Source of the DNA: Aquariibacter albus
GTDB lineage: Bacteria; Pseudomonadota; Gammaproteobacteria; Burkholderiales; Burkholderiaceae_C
NCBI RefSeq assembly: GCF_014145335.1
Contig: NZ_JACIVI010000001.1
Span: 1,302,001-1,366,000, forward strand
Reading direction: 5' to 3'
Length of the DNA: 64,000 nt
The translations under genes and the position numbers were made by a program. Shown here one piece after another: positions 1-7,205 of this stretch (within the stretch, counting starts at the first letter, position 1; each line of letters begins with the position of its first letter). The notes beneath the pieces were generated by a model, which did not search any database, was not told the DNA's origin, and was given only the letters and a program-made list of their open reading frames with translations.

Positions 1-2
1 CG

Positions 3-584
3 AATCCGTTTGGCGGGACTTGCACGTTGGCAACGTGCAAGCCTGACATTCGGCAACGCGCGGCCGTTGGCGACTGGGTTACCGGCCTCACGTCAAAGAG
101 CGATCGAGCCGCCCCGGGACTCGTGTACGTCATGCGTGTTGATGAGACACTGACCTTTGACGAGTACTGGAACGATGCACGCTTCCAAGGCAAGAAGCCG
201 AGTCGAACAGGAGGCGTCAAGCAGCTATTCGGCGACAACATCTACCACCGCGACAGCTCTGGGCAGTGGCAGCAGCGAGATTCGCACCATAGCCTCGACT
301 CAGGCGCCGCGAATCCGCGCAACATTGCGAATGACACCAAGTCTCTCGGGGTTCTGATCAGCCGGCACTTCGCTTACTGGGGTAGCACCGCGCCGGCCGT
401 CCCGCAGCAGTTCGTGGACTTCAATGGGCAGTCGCTTCTCGTAAACCGCGGCTACAAGGTGAACTTCCCGCCGAACTTCGTCGCCGCGTTCGTCACTTGG
501 TTCGAGTCGTTGGGCGTTCGGGGTTACCAAGCGCCGCCGTTCATGTGGCAGCGTCCCGGTTCGACGTGGGCGCGGCCAGCGTAA
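3..584 (+). CDS. Nmad2-like nucleotide-modification-associated protein, 5' end outside window
   Basis: The frame is open to the left edge, so the gene starts upstream; a TTG at 27 is probably internal. The first visible residues, NPFGGTCTLATCKPDIRQ followed by VGDWVTGL, match my recollection of the N-terminal core of nucleotide modification associated domain 2 (Nmad2) proteins, which would normally begin about 15 residues earlier. The C-terminal part (FNGQSLLVNRGYKVNF, then a short helix) also fits. These domains were proposed from gene neighbourhoods to act on or recognise modified bases or nucleotides; no activity is visible here. It is 13 bases upstream of the MazG gene and probably the first or second gene of the MazG-UDG-TIR-SLOG operon. 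Family assignment is by remembered motif, not by search. Confidence 0.7.
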   Translation, partial: NPFGGTCTLATCKPDIRQRAAVGDWVTGLTSKSDRAAPGLVYVMRVDETLTFDEYWNDARFQGKKPSRTGGVKQLFGDNIYHRDSSGQWQQRDSHHSLDSGAANPRNIANDTKSLGVLISRHFAYWGSTAPAVPQQFVDFNGQSLLVNRGYKVNFPPNFVAAFVTWFESLGVRGYQAPPFMWQRPGSTWARPA

Positions 585-597
585 TCGCGAGGACCAT

Positions 598-1815
598 ATG
601 ACCAGAGCGCAACCGCAGCGGCCGCCGTTGACGATCGCGGACTACGCCCAGAAGGCCACCGAGACAGATCGCTTCACCGACGTTCCCGGCGGGCTGACGA
701 AGCTTGCGTTCGGCTTTTTCGGAGAGGTGGGCGGACTTCTTGCAGCGCTGAAGAAGGTCAACCGCGATCAGCTCCGTGCGACGGAAACCGACGTTGCCGG
801 CGAAGAGATCGGTGACGCCCTCTGGTACCTGATCGCTCTCTCGAACGCACAACAGCTCTTGCCGAGGGCGCTCGGCCTGGCCTGCTTGGCACGGCTCCGG
901 AGTCGCTTTGGTGAGGCCGACCGCGAGAGCAGCGGCGAGATCGATTTTCGCCAGATAGACGGCCTCATCGCGATTCACGGGAACGGCCTTCAAGATGCAC
1001 GTGTCGAACTGCTCGGTGAACTCGCTCGCATGAGCGGCGAAATCATCGGGCGAGCCGATCGTCCGCAATTGGAGCTAGGTGCGCCCTCACAGTTGGAGTT
1101 TCTCGGCTCGCTGTTGGCCATGTTGGGTTTGCTTTGCGCGTCATTCATGCTGAAGCTCGAGGATGTAGCGCGGGACAACATCGTCAAAACGCACGGGCGC
1201 TGGCCGGGGCCCGACCGGACGTACCTGCCGCCCTTCGACTCGACGTTCCCGGAACATGAGCGCTTCCCGCCGGAGCTTCGCATCGAGTTCATCGAGCGAG
1301 TCTCGGCGCGAGGCACGTTCGTCGTGCAGCGCCTGAACGAGGTGTTCATCGGCGATCCGCTTACCGACAACAGCCACGAACCCGACGACTATCGGTTCCA
1401 CGACGTGTTTCACCTGGCCTACGTCGCTCATCTGGGTTGGTCCCCGGTGATTCGTGCCCTGTTGAAGCGGAAGCGCAAGTCTCGCCCCGCCGTCGACGAG
1501 AACGAGGACGGGGCCAGAGCGATGATCATCGAAGAGGGGATCGCGACCTGGATCTTCAATCACGCCAAGCAGCGAGACCTCTACATAGATGTTCCGGCCG
1601 GCAAGCTCGAATACGGACTGCTCAAGCAGGTTCAAAGCATGGTCAGCGGTTTCGAGGTCGCCACTTGCCCACTCTGGCAGTGGGAGCAAGCCATTCTCGA
1701 TGGCTTTCGGGTGTTCAGAGAGCTTCAGAAGCGCGAACATCGCGGGGGCATGGTCGTCGTGGACATGGTCAAGCACAGCCTCACCTTCGTTGCACCAGTG
1801 CAGGCGGTCCGATGA
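598..1815 (+). CDS. MazG-type nucleotide pyrophosphohydrolase-like protein with MazG C-terminal extension
   Basis: A 405-aa protein starting at an ATG just after the Nmad2-like gene. Residues about 11-90 form an all-alpha MazG-like fold: FGFFGEVGGLLAALKK at 38-53 and GEEIGDALWY at 68-77. The usual metal-binding pattern is ExxE followed by ExxD. Here the second half is intact (E70-I-G-D73), but the first reads E43-V-G-G46, so one acidic ligand appears replaced by glycine. Residues about 250-400 (RFHDVFHLAYVAHLGW and onward) resemble the C-terminal domain found with MazG in conflict operons. MazG enzymes hydrolyse (d)NTPs to monophosphates; the inferred role here is altering a nucleotide pool or signal read by the TIR/SLOG partners. 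The stop overlaps the next start by 4 bases (ATGA), indicating translational coupling. Confidence 0.75.
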   Translation: MTRAQPQRPPLTIADYAQKATETDRFTDVPGGLTKLAFGFFGEVGGLLAALKKVNRDQLRATETDVAGEEIGDALWYLIALSNAQQLLPRALGLACLARLRSRFGEADRESSGEIDFRQIDGLIAIHGNGLQDARVELLGELARMSGEIIGRADRPQLELGAPSQLEFLGSLLAMLGLLCASFMLKLEDVARDNIVKTHGRWPGPDRTYLPPFDSTFPEHERFPPELRIEFIERVSARGTFVVQRLNEVFIGDPLTDNSHEPDDYRFHDVFHLAYVAHLGWSPVIRALLKRKRKSRPAVDENEDGARAMIIEEGIATWIFNHAKQRDLYIDVPAGKLEYGLLKQVQSMVSGFEVATCPLWQWEQAILDGFRVFRELQKREHRGGMVVVDMVKHSLTFVAPVQAVR

Positions 1816-2522
1816 ACGCAAGCGCGTTTGTTCGCGCCCTGGCTGCGGTCCAGCTGGAGGACGTGTTCAATCCCTACGCTGATACCTGCGGCCTGTTCGA
1901 TCGCGCGGACGCAGCTTCGACTCGGCGCAGCAACCTCCGCTCGTACCTCCGCTCGGTCGAAGGTCAGGGCGCCGACACGCTTTGGATGGGGCGCGATCTC
2001 GGCTATCGCGGAGGTCGCCGCACGGGGCTCGCCTTGACAGACGAGTACCACCTGGCCGAGGTGCCGTCGTTGTACGCGGGCACCGTTGTCGCGCGCGCGA
2101 CCAATGGCAACGCAGTGGCCGAGCGCACCGCGGCGGAGATATGGGCTGCGCTGAGGCTCGTGCGTGGCAGGCCATTGCTCTGGAATGTCTTTCCGCTGCA
2201 CCCGCATGAACACGGTAGCGAGTTGACAAACCGGCGGTTCAGTTCGCGCGAGCTTGAAGAGGTTGATGGGCTGAATGCCGACTTGATTTCGTGGCTGCGA
2301 ATCCGCCGAATCGTGTGCATCGGGCAGGACGCCGAACGCTACGCCAAACGCTACTGCGACGCGGTCACTGTTGTCCGGCATCCCAGCTACGGGGGCACAT
2401 CAGACTTTCGACGTGGCATCGCAGAAGCCTACGGAGTTCCTCGTCGTGAGGTCGCCCCGGAGGATCGACAGCGCACTATGTTCGACCCAGGGCTGGCGCC
2501 AAAGACTCGGAAGTCGGCATGA
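1812..2522 (+). CDS. Uracil-DNA glycosylase superfamily protein
   Basis: A 236-aa protein; the ATG at 1812 is chosen because it overlaps the MazG stop. Motif 1, WMGRDLGYRGGRRTGLALT at about residues 60-78, matches the GExPGxxGxRxTG-type loop of broad UDG-superfamily proteins. LLWNVFPLHPH at about 122 and the C-terminal VRHPSYGG at about 189 correspond to the substrate-binding strand and the HPS-type intercalation motif. Such enzymes excise deaminated or modified bases from DNA. In this operon it may act on bases made or sanitised by the Nmad2 and MazG partners, or sense phage modified bases; that is inference. The standard acidic or asparagine catalytic residue is not clear (motif 1 has MGRDLG), so activity is uncertain. 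Its 3' end overlaps the TIR gene by 4 bases. Confidence 0.7.
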   Translation: MNASAFVRALAAVQLEDVFNPYADTCGLFDRADAASTRRSNLRSYLRSVEGQGADTLWMGRDLGYRGGRRTGLALTDEYHLAEVPSLYAGTVVARATNGNAVAERTAAEIWAALRLVRGRPLLWNVFPLHPHEHGSELTNRRFSSRELEEVDGLNADLISWLRIRRIVCIGQDAERYAKRYCDAVTVVRHPSYGGTSDFRRGIAEAYGVPRREVAPEDRQRTMFDPGLAPKTRKSA

Positions 2523-3703
2523 CGGACGCGTCGCGACCCCTGTTCGTCGTCTACGTCGCGTGGCACCCGGCGTTCGCCGATGGCGCGAGCATGGCGAAGC
2601 TTCTGTACGAGCACTACCGCCGCAAGCTGTACGAGAACGTGGCTGGCGGTGCCGGTGTCAGCGTTGTCTATCGCTTTACGCCTCATGAAGGCGCGGATGC
2701 ACCTGCACCGATCGACTTCGGTGACTCCGAGTCGAGCGCGGTCGTGATTCTCCTCGACGAGCACTTCGCCGCGGATGCTTCGTACATGACGTGGCTCCGC
2801 ACAGTCTGCAAGGATGCCGACGCCGCTGGTCTCCGATGCTTGGTGACACCCGTCGCCATAGACGGCGCCATGACTAGCTCGGGCCTGGTTGAACAGGCAA
2901 TTCGGTGGGACCAGTGGGCCACGCTCGACCCGCAGGCGAGGATGCTCAAGCTGCTGTCGTCCCTGACCTACCAGTTCTGCCGAATGTTGCGAGCGCTGCT
3001 GGGCAAGCTGAAGAATCCGGCCCGGAACGAAGACGAGCTTGCCCAGTTCCTGAACAAGGTGCAGGTCTTCCTCAGTCACTCCAAGCGCGATGCCGACGGC
3101 CAGCGCATCGCCAAACTGATTCGGCAGCAGCTCTTCGACGGCGAGGGGTTGGCATCCTTCTTCGATGTGCACGACATCCCGCCCGGCTTGCCGTTCGACA
3201 AGGTACTGCTGCATCAAGTCAAGGTGAGCGCGGTGGTGGTGGTGCACACCGACAGCTTCTCGTCCCGGGAGTGGTGCCGCCGTGAGGTGATCGAGGCGAA
3301 GCGGTGGAACGTCCCGTTGGTGGTCGCGAACTGCATCAGCGACTTGGATGAACGCGGCTTCCCGTACATGGGGAACGTGCCCGTTGTGAGGATGGACCCT
3401 GCGAAGGTCGATCGAATCGAGTACGTGGTCGCCCGGCTTCTCGACGAGGTGATGAAGGACTTTCTCTGGCAGTGCCGGGTCGAGTTGGTGAAGAGGGGCG
3501 ACGCAGCGGAAGTCATCTTCCTGCCCCGGCCTCCCGAACTCATCAGCCTAGCCGCCGTCGAGCCTTCGAAGCGCACGACATTCGTCTATCCAGACCCGCC
3601 CTTGGGCGCTGAGGAACAAAGACTGTTCGAGGTCATTGCACCGACGCTGCGGCTGAAGAGCATGACCGAGTGGCTTGCGTCTGCCGACAAGGAGGCATCG
3701 TGA
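2519..3703 (+). CDS. TIR-domain protein (probable NADase effector or signal generator) with second TIR-like N-terminal domain
   Basis: A 394-aa protein whose ATG overlaps the upstream stop. Residues about 182-285 are a TIR domain: VQVFLSHSKRDADG is the first strand and box 1, FDVHDIPPG the BB-loop region, and SSREWCRREVIEAKRW the alphaC region. E256 occupies the position of the NAD-hydrolysing glutamate. Residues about 7-130 look like a diverged relative: a strand FVVYVAWHP, then SSAVVILLDEHFAADASYMTWLR, which parallels the later segment but lacks the glutamate. The C-terminal 85 residues are unassigned. Bacterial TIR proteins deplete NAD or make cyclic ADP-ribose signals in anti-phage defence. 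The coupled position before a SLOG-type gene fits a TIR signal maker and nucleotide-binding receptor pair. Confidence 0.8.
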   Translation: MTDASRPLFVVYVAWHPAFADGASMAKLLYEHYRRKLYENVAGGAGVSVVYRFTPHEGADAPAPIDFGDSESSAVVILLDEHFAADASYMTWLRTVCKDADAAGLRCLVTPVAIDGAMTSSGLVEQAIRWDQWATLDPQARMLKLLSSLTYQFCRMLRALLGKLKNPARNEDELAQFLNKVQVFLSHSKRDADGQRIAKLIRQQLFDGEGLASFFDVHDIPPGLPFDKVLLHQVKVSAVVVVHTDSFSSREWCRREVIEAKRWNVPLVVANCISDLDERGFPYMGNVPVVRMDPAKVDRIEYVVARLLDEVMKDFLWQCRVELVKRGDAAEVIFLPRPPELISLAAVEPSKRTTFVYPDPPLGAEEQRLFEVIAPTLRLKSMTEWLASADKEAS

Positions 3704-3891
3704 CCTACCGCGAGCCTCTCAGCCAGACGGTTGTGGCGATCTCGATCTCGGAGAGCCCCGGCATGGCCCCGCTCGGCCTGGCGCCTGAGCATCTCGTGGA
3801 TGCGATGGCGGAAACCGCGCGGCACCTGCTCGCGCTCGGTGACCTGTCCCCAGAACCCGTACCAGTCGATATGAGGAATCCGCTGGGTTGA
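3700..3891 (+). pseudogene. SLOG-like nucleotide-binding protein, 5' fragment truncated by IS insertion
   Basis: The GTG at 3700 overlaps the TIR stop (GTGA). The first 47 codons (to 3839) encode a start typical of SLOG-superfamily proteins in TIR/nucleotide conflict loci: TVVAISISESPGM, then PEHLVDAMAETARHLLALG. The usual continuation (a GA-x-L-x-YGGDLR-type turn) is missing because the IS begins at 3840. The frame then reads 16 IS-derived residues to a stop at 3889-3891. SLOG domains bind nucleotides or nucleotide-derived signals such as NAD derivatives; this remnant lacks most of the Rossmann-like fold and should be inactive. Family call is from remembered N-terminal motif. Confidence 0.65.
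3840..3864 (+). repeat. Left terminal inverted repeat of the IS
   Basis: Starts TGACCTG and ends ACCCGTACCA. It matches the right end (5068-5093, opposite strand) apart from a few central differences and one single-base gap. Confidence 0.85.
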
Positions 3892-3897
3892 AGGAGG

Positions 3898-4737
3898 TTA
3901 CTCCTGGGTTTGCTGCGGCGCCGGCACGGCGCCGCCGGTCGTTTGTCGATGCTGTGCCGCAAACTTCGCCGGCGGCATCCGCCCGCAGCTGCTGTGCGGC
4001 CGTACCTCGTTGTAGTCGGTCCGCCAGCGCGCGATCTCGATACGTGCCTGCTTCAGGCTCTGGAACCAGTGCTCGTTGAGGCACTCGTCGCGGAACTTGC
4101 CATTGAAGCTCTCGATGTAGGCGTTCTGCGTGGGCTTGCCCGGTTGGTTGAGGATGTGGCGCACGCCCTTGGCCTGCGCCCAGGCCATGAAGGCGCGGCT
4201 GGTGAACTCTGGCCCTTGGTCGGTTCTCACGGCCTGCGGGTAGCCCCGGAACCGCGCGACCTGGTCGAGCATGCGCACGACGTACTCGCCCCCGATGCCG
4301 TGATCGACCGCAATGTCCACGCACTCGTGGCTGAAGTCGTCGGTGACGGTCAGGCACTTGATGCGCCGCCCGCTGGCCAGGCTGTCGCTGACGAAGTCCA
4401 TGCTCCACACCTCGTTGATCGTCTGGCACTCGTGCAGCGGCACGCGTTCGAGCTTCAGGCGCTGCTTGCCGCGGCGCTTTCGCACTGACAGATCAGCCAG
4501 CTTGTAGAGCCGGTACACGCGCTTGTCGTTGATCTTCGTACCTGCCGCGCGCAGCAGGTCGCCGATGCGCCGGTAGCCGAAGCGCCGCCGCTCATGCGCC
4601 AGCTCGACGATGCGCTGGCTCGTCGCCTGGTCGTGCTCAGCACGCCGGGGCGGGTGCCGCCAGCTGTCGCGCGACAGGCCCACCAAGGCGCAAGCGCGCC
4701 GTTCACTGATCGAGGTCGCTTCCAACATCATGCCCAC
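3898..4737 (-). CDS. IS3-family transposase OrfB (DDE integrase domain)
   Basis: A 279-aa catalytic part of the transposase. An N-terminal HTH_21-like region (RRFGYRRIGDLLRAAG) precedes an rve/DDE core: first Asp in VWSMDFVSDSL, second in VRTDQGPEFTSRAF, and Glu in AYIESFNGKFRDECL, with the usual K/R seven residues later. The final segment contains TDYNEVRPHSSCG, typical of IS3-family OrfB. The GTG at 4737 or ATG at 4731 are possible independent starts, but in this family OrfB is usually made as an OrfAB fusion by programmed -1 frameshifting. No obvious A-rich slippery heptamer is seen in the OrfA/OrfB junction. It appears full length. Confidence 0.92.
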   Translation of the reverse strand: MGMMLEATSISERRACALVGLSRDSWRHPPRRAEHDQATSQRIVELAHERRRFGYRRIGDLLRAAGTKINDKRVYRLYKLADLSVRKRRGKQRLKLERVPLHECQTINEVWSMDFVSDSLASGRRIKCLTVTDDFSHECVDIAVDHGIGGEYVVRMLDQVARFRGYPQAVRTDQGPEFTSRAFMAWAQAKGVRHILNQPGKPTQNAYIESFNGKFRDECLNEHWFQSLKQARIEIARWRTDYNEVRPHSSCGRMPPAKFAAQHRQTTGGAVPAPQQTQE

Positions 4738-4760
4738 CGCGCGTCGCTTCGCCGGTGGGC

Positions 4761-5027
4761 TCAGCGCTTTACGCCGAAGGCCACCTTCAGCGCCTCGTTG
4801 TCCAGCACGGCCTCGGCCAGCAGCTTCTTGAGACGGTTGTTCTCGGCTTCCAGATCACGCAGCCGCTTGGCGTCGCTGGTCTCCATGCCGCCGAACTTGG
4901 CCCGCCACTTGTAGAAGGTCGCCGAGCTGAAACCCTCTCGGCGGCATAGGTCCGCCACGCTCATGCCGGCATCGGCCTGCTTGATGAATCCAATGATCTG
5001 CTCGTCTGTGTACCTGCTCTTGCGCAT
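4761..5027 (-). CDS. IS3-family OrfA (transposase HTH_8 subunit)
   Basis: An 88-aa protein with helix-turn-helix MSVADLCRREGFSSATFYKW, then a leucine-zipper-like coiled coil (AKRLRDLEAENNRLKKLLAE). This is the standard OrfA organisation: DNA binding to the IS ends and dimerisation with OrfAB. KFGGMETSDAKRL is typical of the IS407/IS2-like branch. It starts 66 bases inside the right IS end and is followed by OrfB in another frame. Confidence 0.92.
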   Translation of the reverse strand: MRKSRYTDEQIIGFIKQADAGMSVADLCRREGFSSATFYKWRAKFGGMETSDAKRLRDLEAENNRLKKLLAEAVLDNEALKVAFGVKR

Positions 5028-5067
5028 CGCGCTTCCTCTCGGTTGCGCGGATTCTTCTCTATTGCCG

Positions 5068-5093
5068 TGGTACGGGTGGCGGGTTGCAGGTCA
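5068..5093 (-). repeat. Right terminal inverted repeat of the IS
   Basis: Read on the minus strand it starts TGACCTGCAACCC and ends ACCCGTACCA, pairing with the left end at 3840-3864. The base after 5093 starts foreign flanking coding sequence. Confidence 0.85.
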
Positions 5094-5328
5094 CATCCCG
5101 AAGGAAGCCTATGACTACGTGGTCAACGGCAAGCCGGCGATCGAGTGGGTGATGGACCGCCAGGTCGTCAAGACCGACAAAGACAGCGGCATCGTCAACG
5201 ATGCCAATGACTGGGCCGTCGAGACCGTGGGCAACCCGCGTTACCCGCTCGAACTGCTGCTGCGCGTGATCACGGTGAGCGTCGAGACGATGAAGATCGT
5301 GCGTGCGCTGCCGCCGCTGGTGATCTGA
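5094..5328 (+). pseudogene. C-terminal fragment of a Type ISP-like restriction-modification/helicase protein
   Basis: Right after the IS an open frame gives IPKEAYDYVVNGKPAIEWVM, then KDSGIVNDANDWAVE, then YPLELLLRVITVSVETMKIV and a stop at 5326-5328. I recognise this as the extreme C-terminus of large single-chain Type ISP R-M enzymes (nuclease, helicase, methylase and specificity domains in one protein, such as LlaGI), which usually run over 1500 residues. Only 78 codons remain, so it is non-functional. Either this locus once contained a complete ISP enzyme next to the TIR/SLOG operon, or IS-mediated rearrangement brought them together. Confidence 0.65.
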
Positions 5329-5342
5329 CGCGGCCCGGCCGA

Positions 5343-6437
5343 TCAGGCCATGGCGAAGAGGTTCACCACCTTGGTGTCGGTTGCATCCTCTTCGTCACCG
5401 AGCAGATCGCGCAGCAGCTTCGGCTGCACGCACATCTTGCGGGCCACGGCGGCGAGCGGCACGCCCAGCTCGTCGGTCATCATGCGCAGGCCGTCCTTCA
5501 CCATCTCGGGCTGCTCCACCGGCATGAATTCGTCTTCGCGCTCCTCGATGGCCTCGCCATGGCGCTTTAGCGATATGTACCCGGCGCGCACCTGGTCGTC
5601 GGAGAAGACGCCGAGTTGACGACCGCGGTACAGCAGCGCTGACTTGGACACGCCCCAGCGTTGCTTCAGCTGACTCATGTAGTCCCAGTTGATCCTCGAT
5701 CCGCGCAGCGCGCGATGGCTTTCGGCGAGGAACGACGCACGAGGCAGAAGGAACGAACTGGCGAAACGGTTGGCCTGGGATTCAGTCAGACGGTCGCCGG
5801 TGAGCACACCGATGTGCAGCGCGAAATGCCCTAGCTCGTGGGCTACACCGAAGCGCGCACGACAGGCCGATCGCCCGGAGCCGTTCAAGGCGATCACCGG
5901 GCGCCGCGTGGCGAACGACACGGCATCGACCTCGTGGGCCAGGCCGTTCACACGCATGACAACGGCGCCGGCGTTCTCAGCCACGCGTGTGATGTTGCTG
6001 ATCGGCCCCCAACCGAGGCCCCAGGCACTTCGGCACTGCTCGGCGCCGCGCTCGATCGATTCCTCGGAAGTCGGGTCCGCCTCGGTGATCCGGTACCCTG
6101 GCATGTCGAGGTGCTCCTCGAGCACGCACACCAGTCGCTTGAGCATCTCGCCGCGGGCGCGCGCGTACTGACGCAGGGCCACCTTGGTGGTCAGCTGCTT
6201 GCGGAAGTGACACTGCTCTTCGGTCAGCGGCATCGGGTCTACATGCCGCAGGAATTCGGGAAGGATGCCCAGGTGCTCGACGAGCGCCTGCTCCAGAGAA
6301 GCAGAGACCGGCTCGGCGCCGGTCTCCACACGACTCAGATACTGCTTGGACTTGTCGAGCCGCTCACCCAGGTCGGTGAGCGAGAAGCCATTGAACAGCC
6401 GCGCGAGACGGATGTTCGAGTAGATGATCTGGCTCAT
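5343..6437 (-). CDS. Xre-family regulator fused to ImmA/IrrE metallopeptidase
   Basis: A 364-aa protein. Residues 1-60 are a Cro/CI HTH (ARLFNGFSLTDLGERLDKSK, then YLSRVETG). The middle is an ImmA/IrrE peptidase with zinc motif VAHELGHFALH (HELGH) and a downstream NRFASSFLLP helix carrying the usual third-ligand region. These proteins cleave repressors or act as stress-controlled switches in mobile elements and toxin-antitoxin-like loci. The start codon overlaps the end of the upstream 202-aa unknown gene by 4 bases, so the two are co-expressed. A short inverted repeat at 7069-7085 upstream could be its operator. It lies just beyond the ISP fragment, and such pairs often accompany R-M genes. 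The substrate is unknown. Confidence 0.82.
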   Translation of the reverse strand: MSQIIYSNIRLARLFNGFSLTDLGERLDKSKQYLSRVETGAEPVSASLEQALVEHLGILPEFLRHVDPMPLTEEQCHFRKQLTTKVALRQYARARGEMLKRLVCVLEEHLDMPGYRITEADPTSEESIERGAEQCRSAWGLGWGPISNITRVAENAGAVVMRVNGLAHEVDAVSFATRRPVIALNGSGRSACRARFGVAHELGHFALHIGVLTGDRLTESQANRFASSFLLPRASFLAESHRALRGSRINWDYMSQLKQRWGVSKSALLYRGRQLGVFSDDQVRAGYISLKRHGEAIEEREDEFMPVEQPEMVKDGLRMMTDELGVPLAAVARKMCVQPKLLRDLLGDEEDATDTKVVNLFAMA

Positions 6438-7042
6438 GGCCCTGCGGATGCGACTGCTTCGTCGTCGCCGTCACGGCGGCGCTTGGGCGCGATGACCGGC
6501 TTCGGCACCTCGACGGCTGCCGGCAGTGAGGGGGTCGCCTCGCCGATGCGGCGCACACCGCCAGAGATCCAACGGCAAACCACTTCGTCGGCGTTGGAAA
6601 ACCCAAGCAGCTCGACGCGAGGGTCACTGGACTCATCGGCCCCGCAATCGATGACGAAGACAAACCGCGCAGCCTCGCCCGGCTCTGCCTCTTCCAACAG
6701 AGGCATCTGAAACAGGTGCGTTTCCAGGACTGCGCGCTTCTTCGGCGCATCGGCATCGTCGTTGCTGAACCGGCACGGGATGCCGTTGATCGCAAACACG
6801 ATATCGAGACCACCGTTCATGACCTTCAGCCAAGGATGACGGCCCGAGAGGTACTCCAGCAGGATCCGCTGCTTCTGCCGGCCAAAGCGCGCGGTGCCGC
6901 GCGTATACGGTGTGTCGGTGTCCCGGACCAGATCGTCTTCCGTGGCTCGCCACTCCTCGAGCAGCCAGGACGCGACGAGCTGCAGGCACTCCTCCTTGAG
7001 TTCGGAGGGAAGGCGGCTGACAGAGGGTTTCAGGACCAACAT
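6434..7042 (-). CDS. Conserved hypothetical protein coupled to the Xre-ImmA gene
   Basis: I do not recognise the family. About 202 aa from the ATG at 7042; a TTG five codons upstream (7057) is also possible, and neither has a clear ribosome-binding site. The protein is acidic in the middle (EEAEPGEAARFVFVIDCGAD), has no signal peptide or membrane segment, and ends with a basic stretch (APKRRRDGDDE). The segment KVMNGGLDIVFAINGIPCRFS suggests an alpha/beta fold. It is translationally coupled (4-base overlap) with the Xre-ImmA protein, so it is probably its partner or substrate, as in ImmA-type two-gene modules; that is inference. Confidence 0.6.
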   Translation of the reverse strand: MLVLKPSVSRLPSELKEECLQLVASWLLEEWRATEDDLVRDTDTPYTRGTARFGRQKQRILLEYLSGRHPWLKVMNGGLDIVFAINGIPCRFSNDDADAPKKRAVLETHLFQMPLLEEAEPGEAARFVFVIDCGADESSDPRVELLGFSNADEVVCRWISGGVRRIGEATPSLPAAVEVPKPVIAPKRRRDGDDEAVASAGP

Positions 7043-7068
7043 GGTTTGTGCAATCAAGGAAGAACGTC

Positions 7069-7085
7069 AACGCATTATGTGCGTT
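7069..7085. promoter_or_regulatory. Inverted repeat upstream of the ImmA module, candidate operator
   Basis: A perfect 6-bp inverted repeat AACGCA-TTATG-TGCGTT lies 27-43 bp upstream of the ATG at 7042, in the only AT-richer stretch nearby. Size and place fit an Xre-type operator for autoregulation. No experimental or comparative support. Confidence 0.4.
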
Positions 7086-7205
7086 TTTTACGATCCGTCA
7101 ACCTCATCAGGAAACGACCGTCGCCTGCTGCCCTACGGAGCTCATCGCCACCGGTTCCCGGTCAGACGCAAGCACGCTGCTTCGTCGGTTGGCCTTGGGA
7201 CGACC

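Larger units (their letters stand above)
3840..5093 (-). mobile_element. IS3-family insertion sequence, IS407-like, complete
   Basis: A 1254-bp element defined by imperfect terminal inverted repeats that begin TGACCTG at both ends and share ACCCGTACCA further in. It carries orfA and orfB on the minus strand, about the expected size for the IS407 group. That group normally makes 4-bp target duplications, but the flanks here differ (TCGG on the left, CATC on the right). Different broken genes lie on each side: a SLOG-like 5' fragment and a Type ISP-like 3' fragment. This is what an adjacent deletion or recombination between two IS copies would leave. The element itself looks intact and possibly active. 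Confidence 0.9.

Noticed and set aside
3836-5097. A 4-bp target duplication for the IS
   Set aside because: Left flank TCGG and right flank CATC do not match, and shifting the ends by one base does not help.
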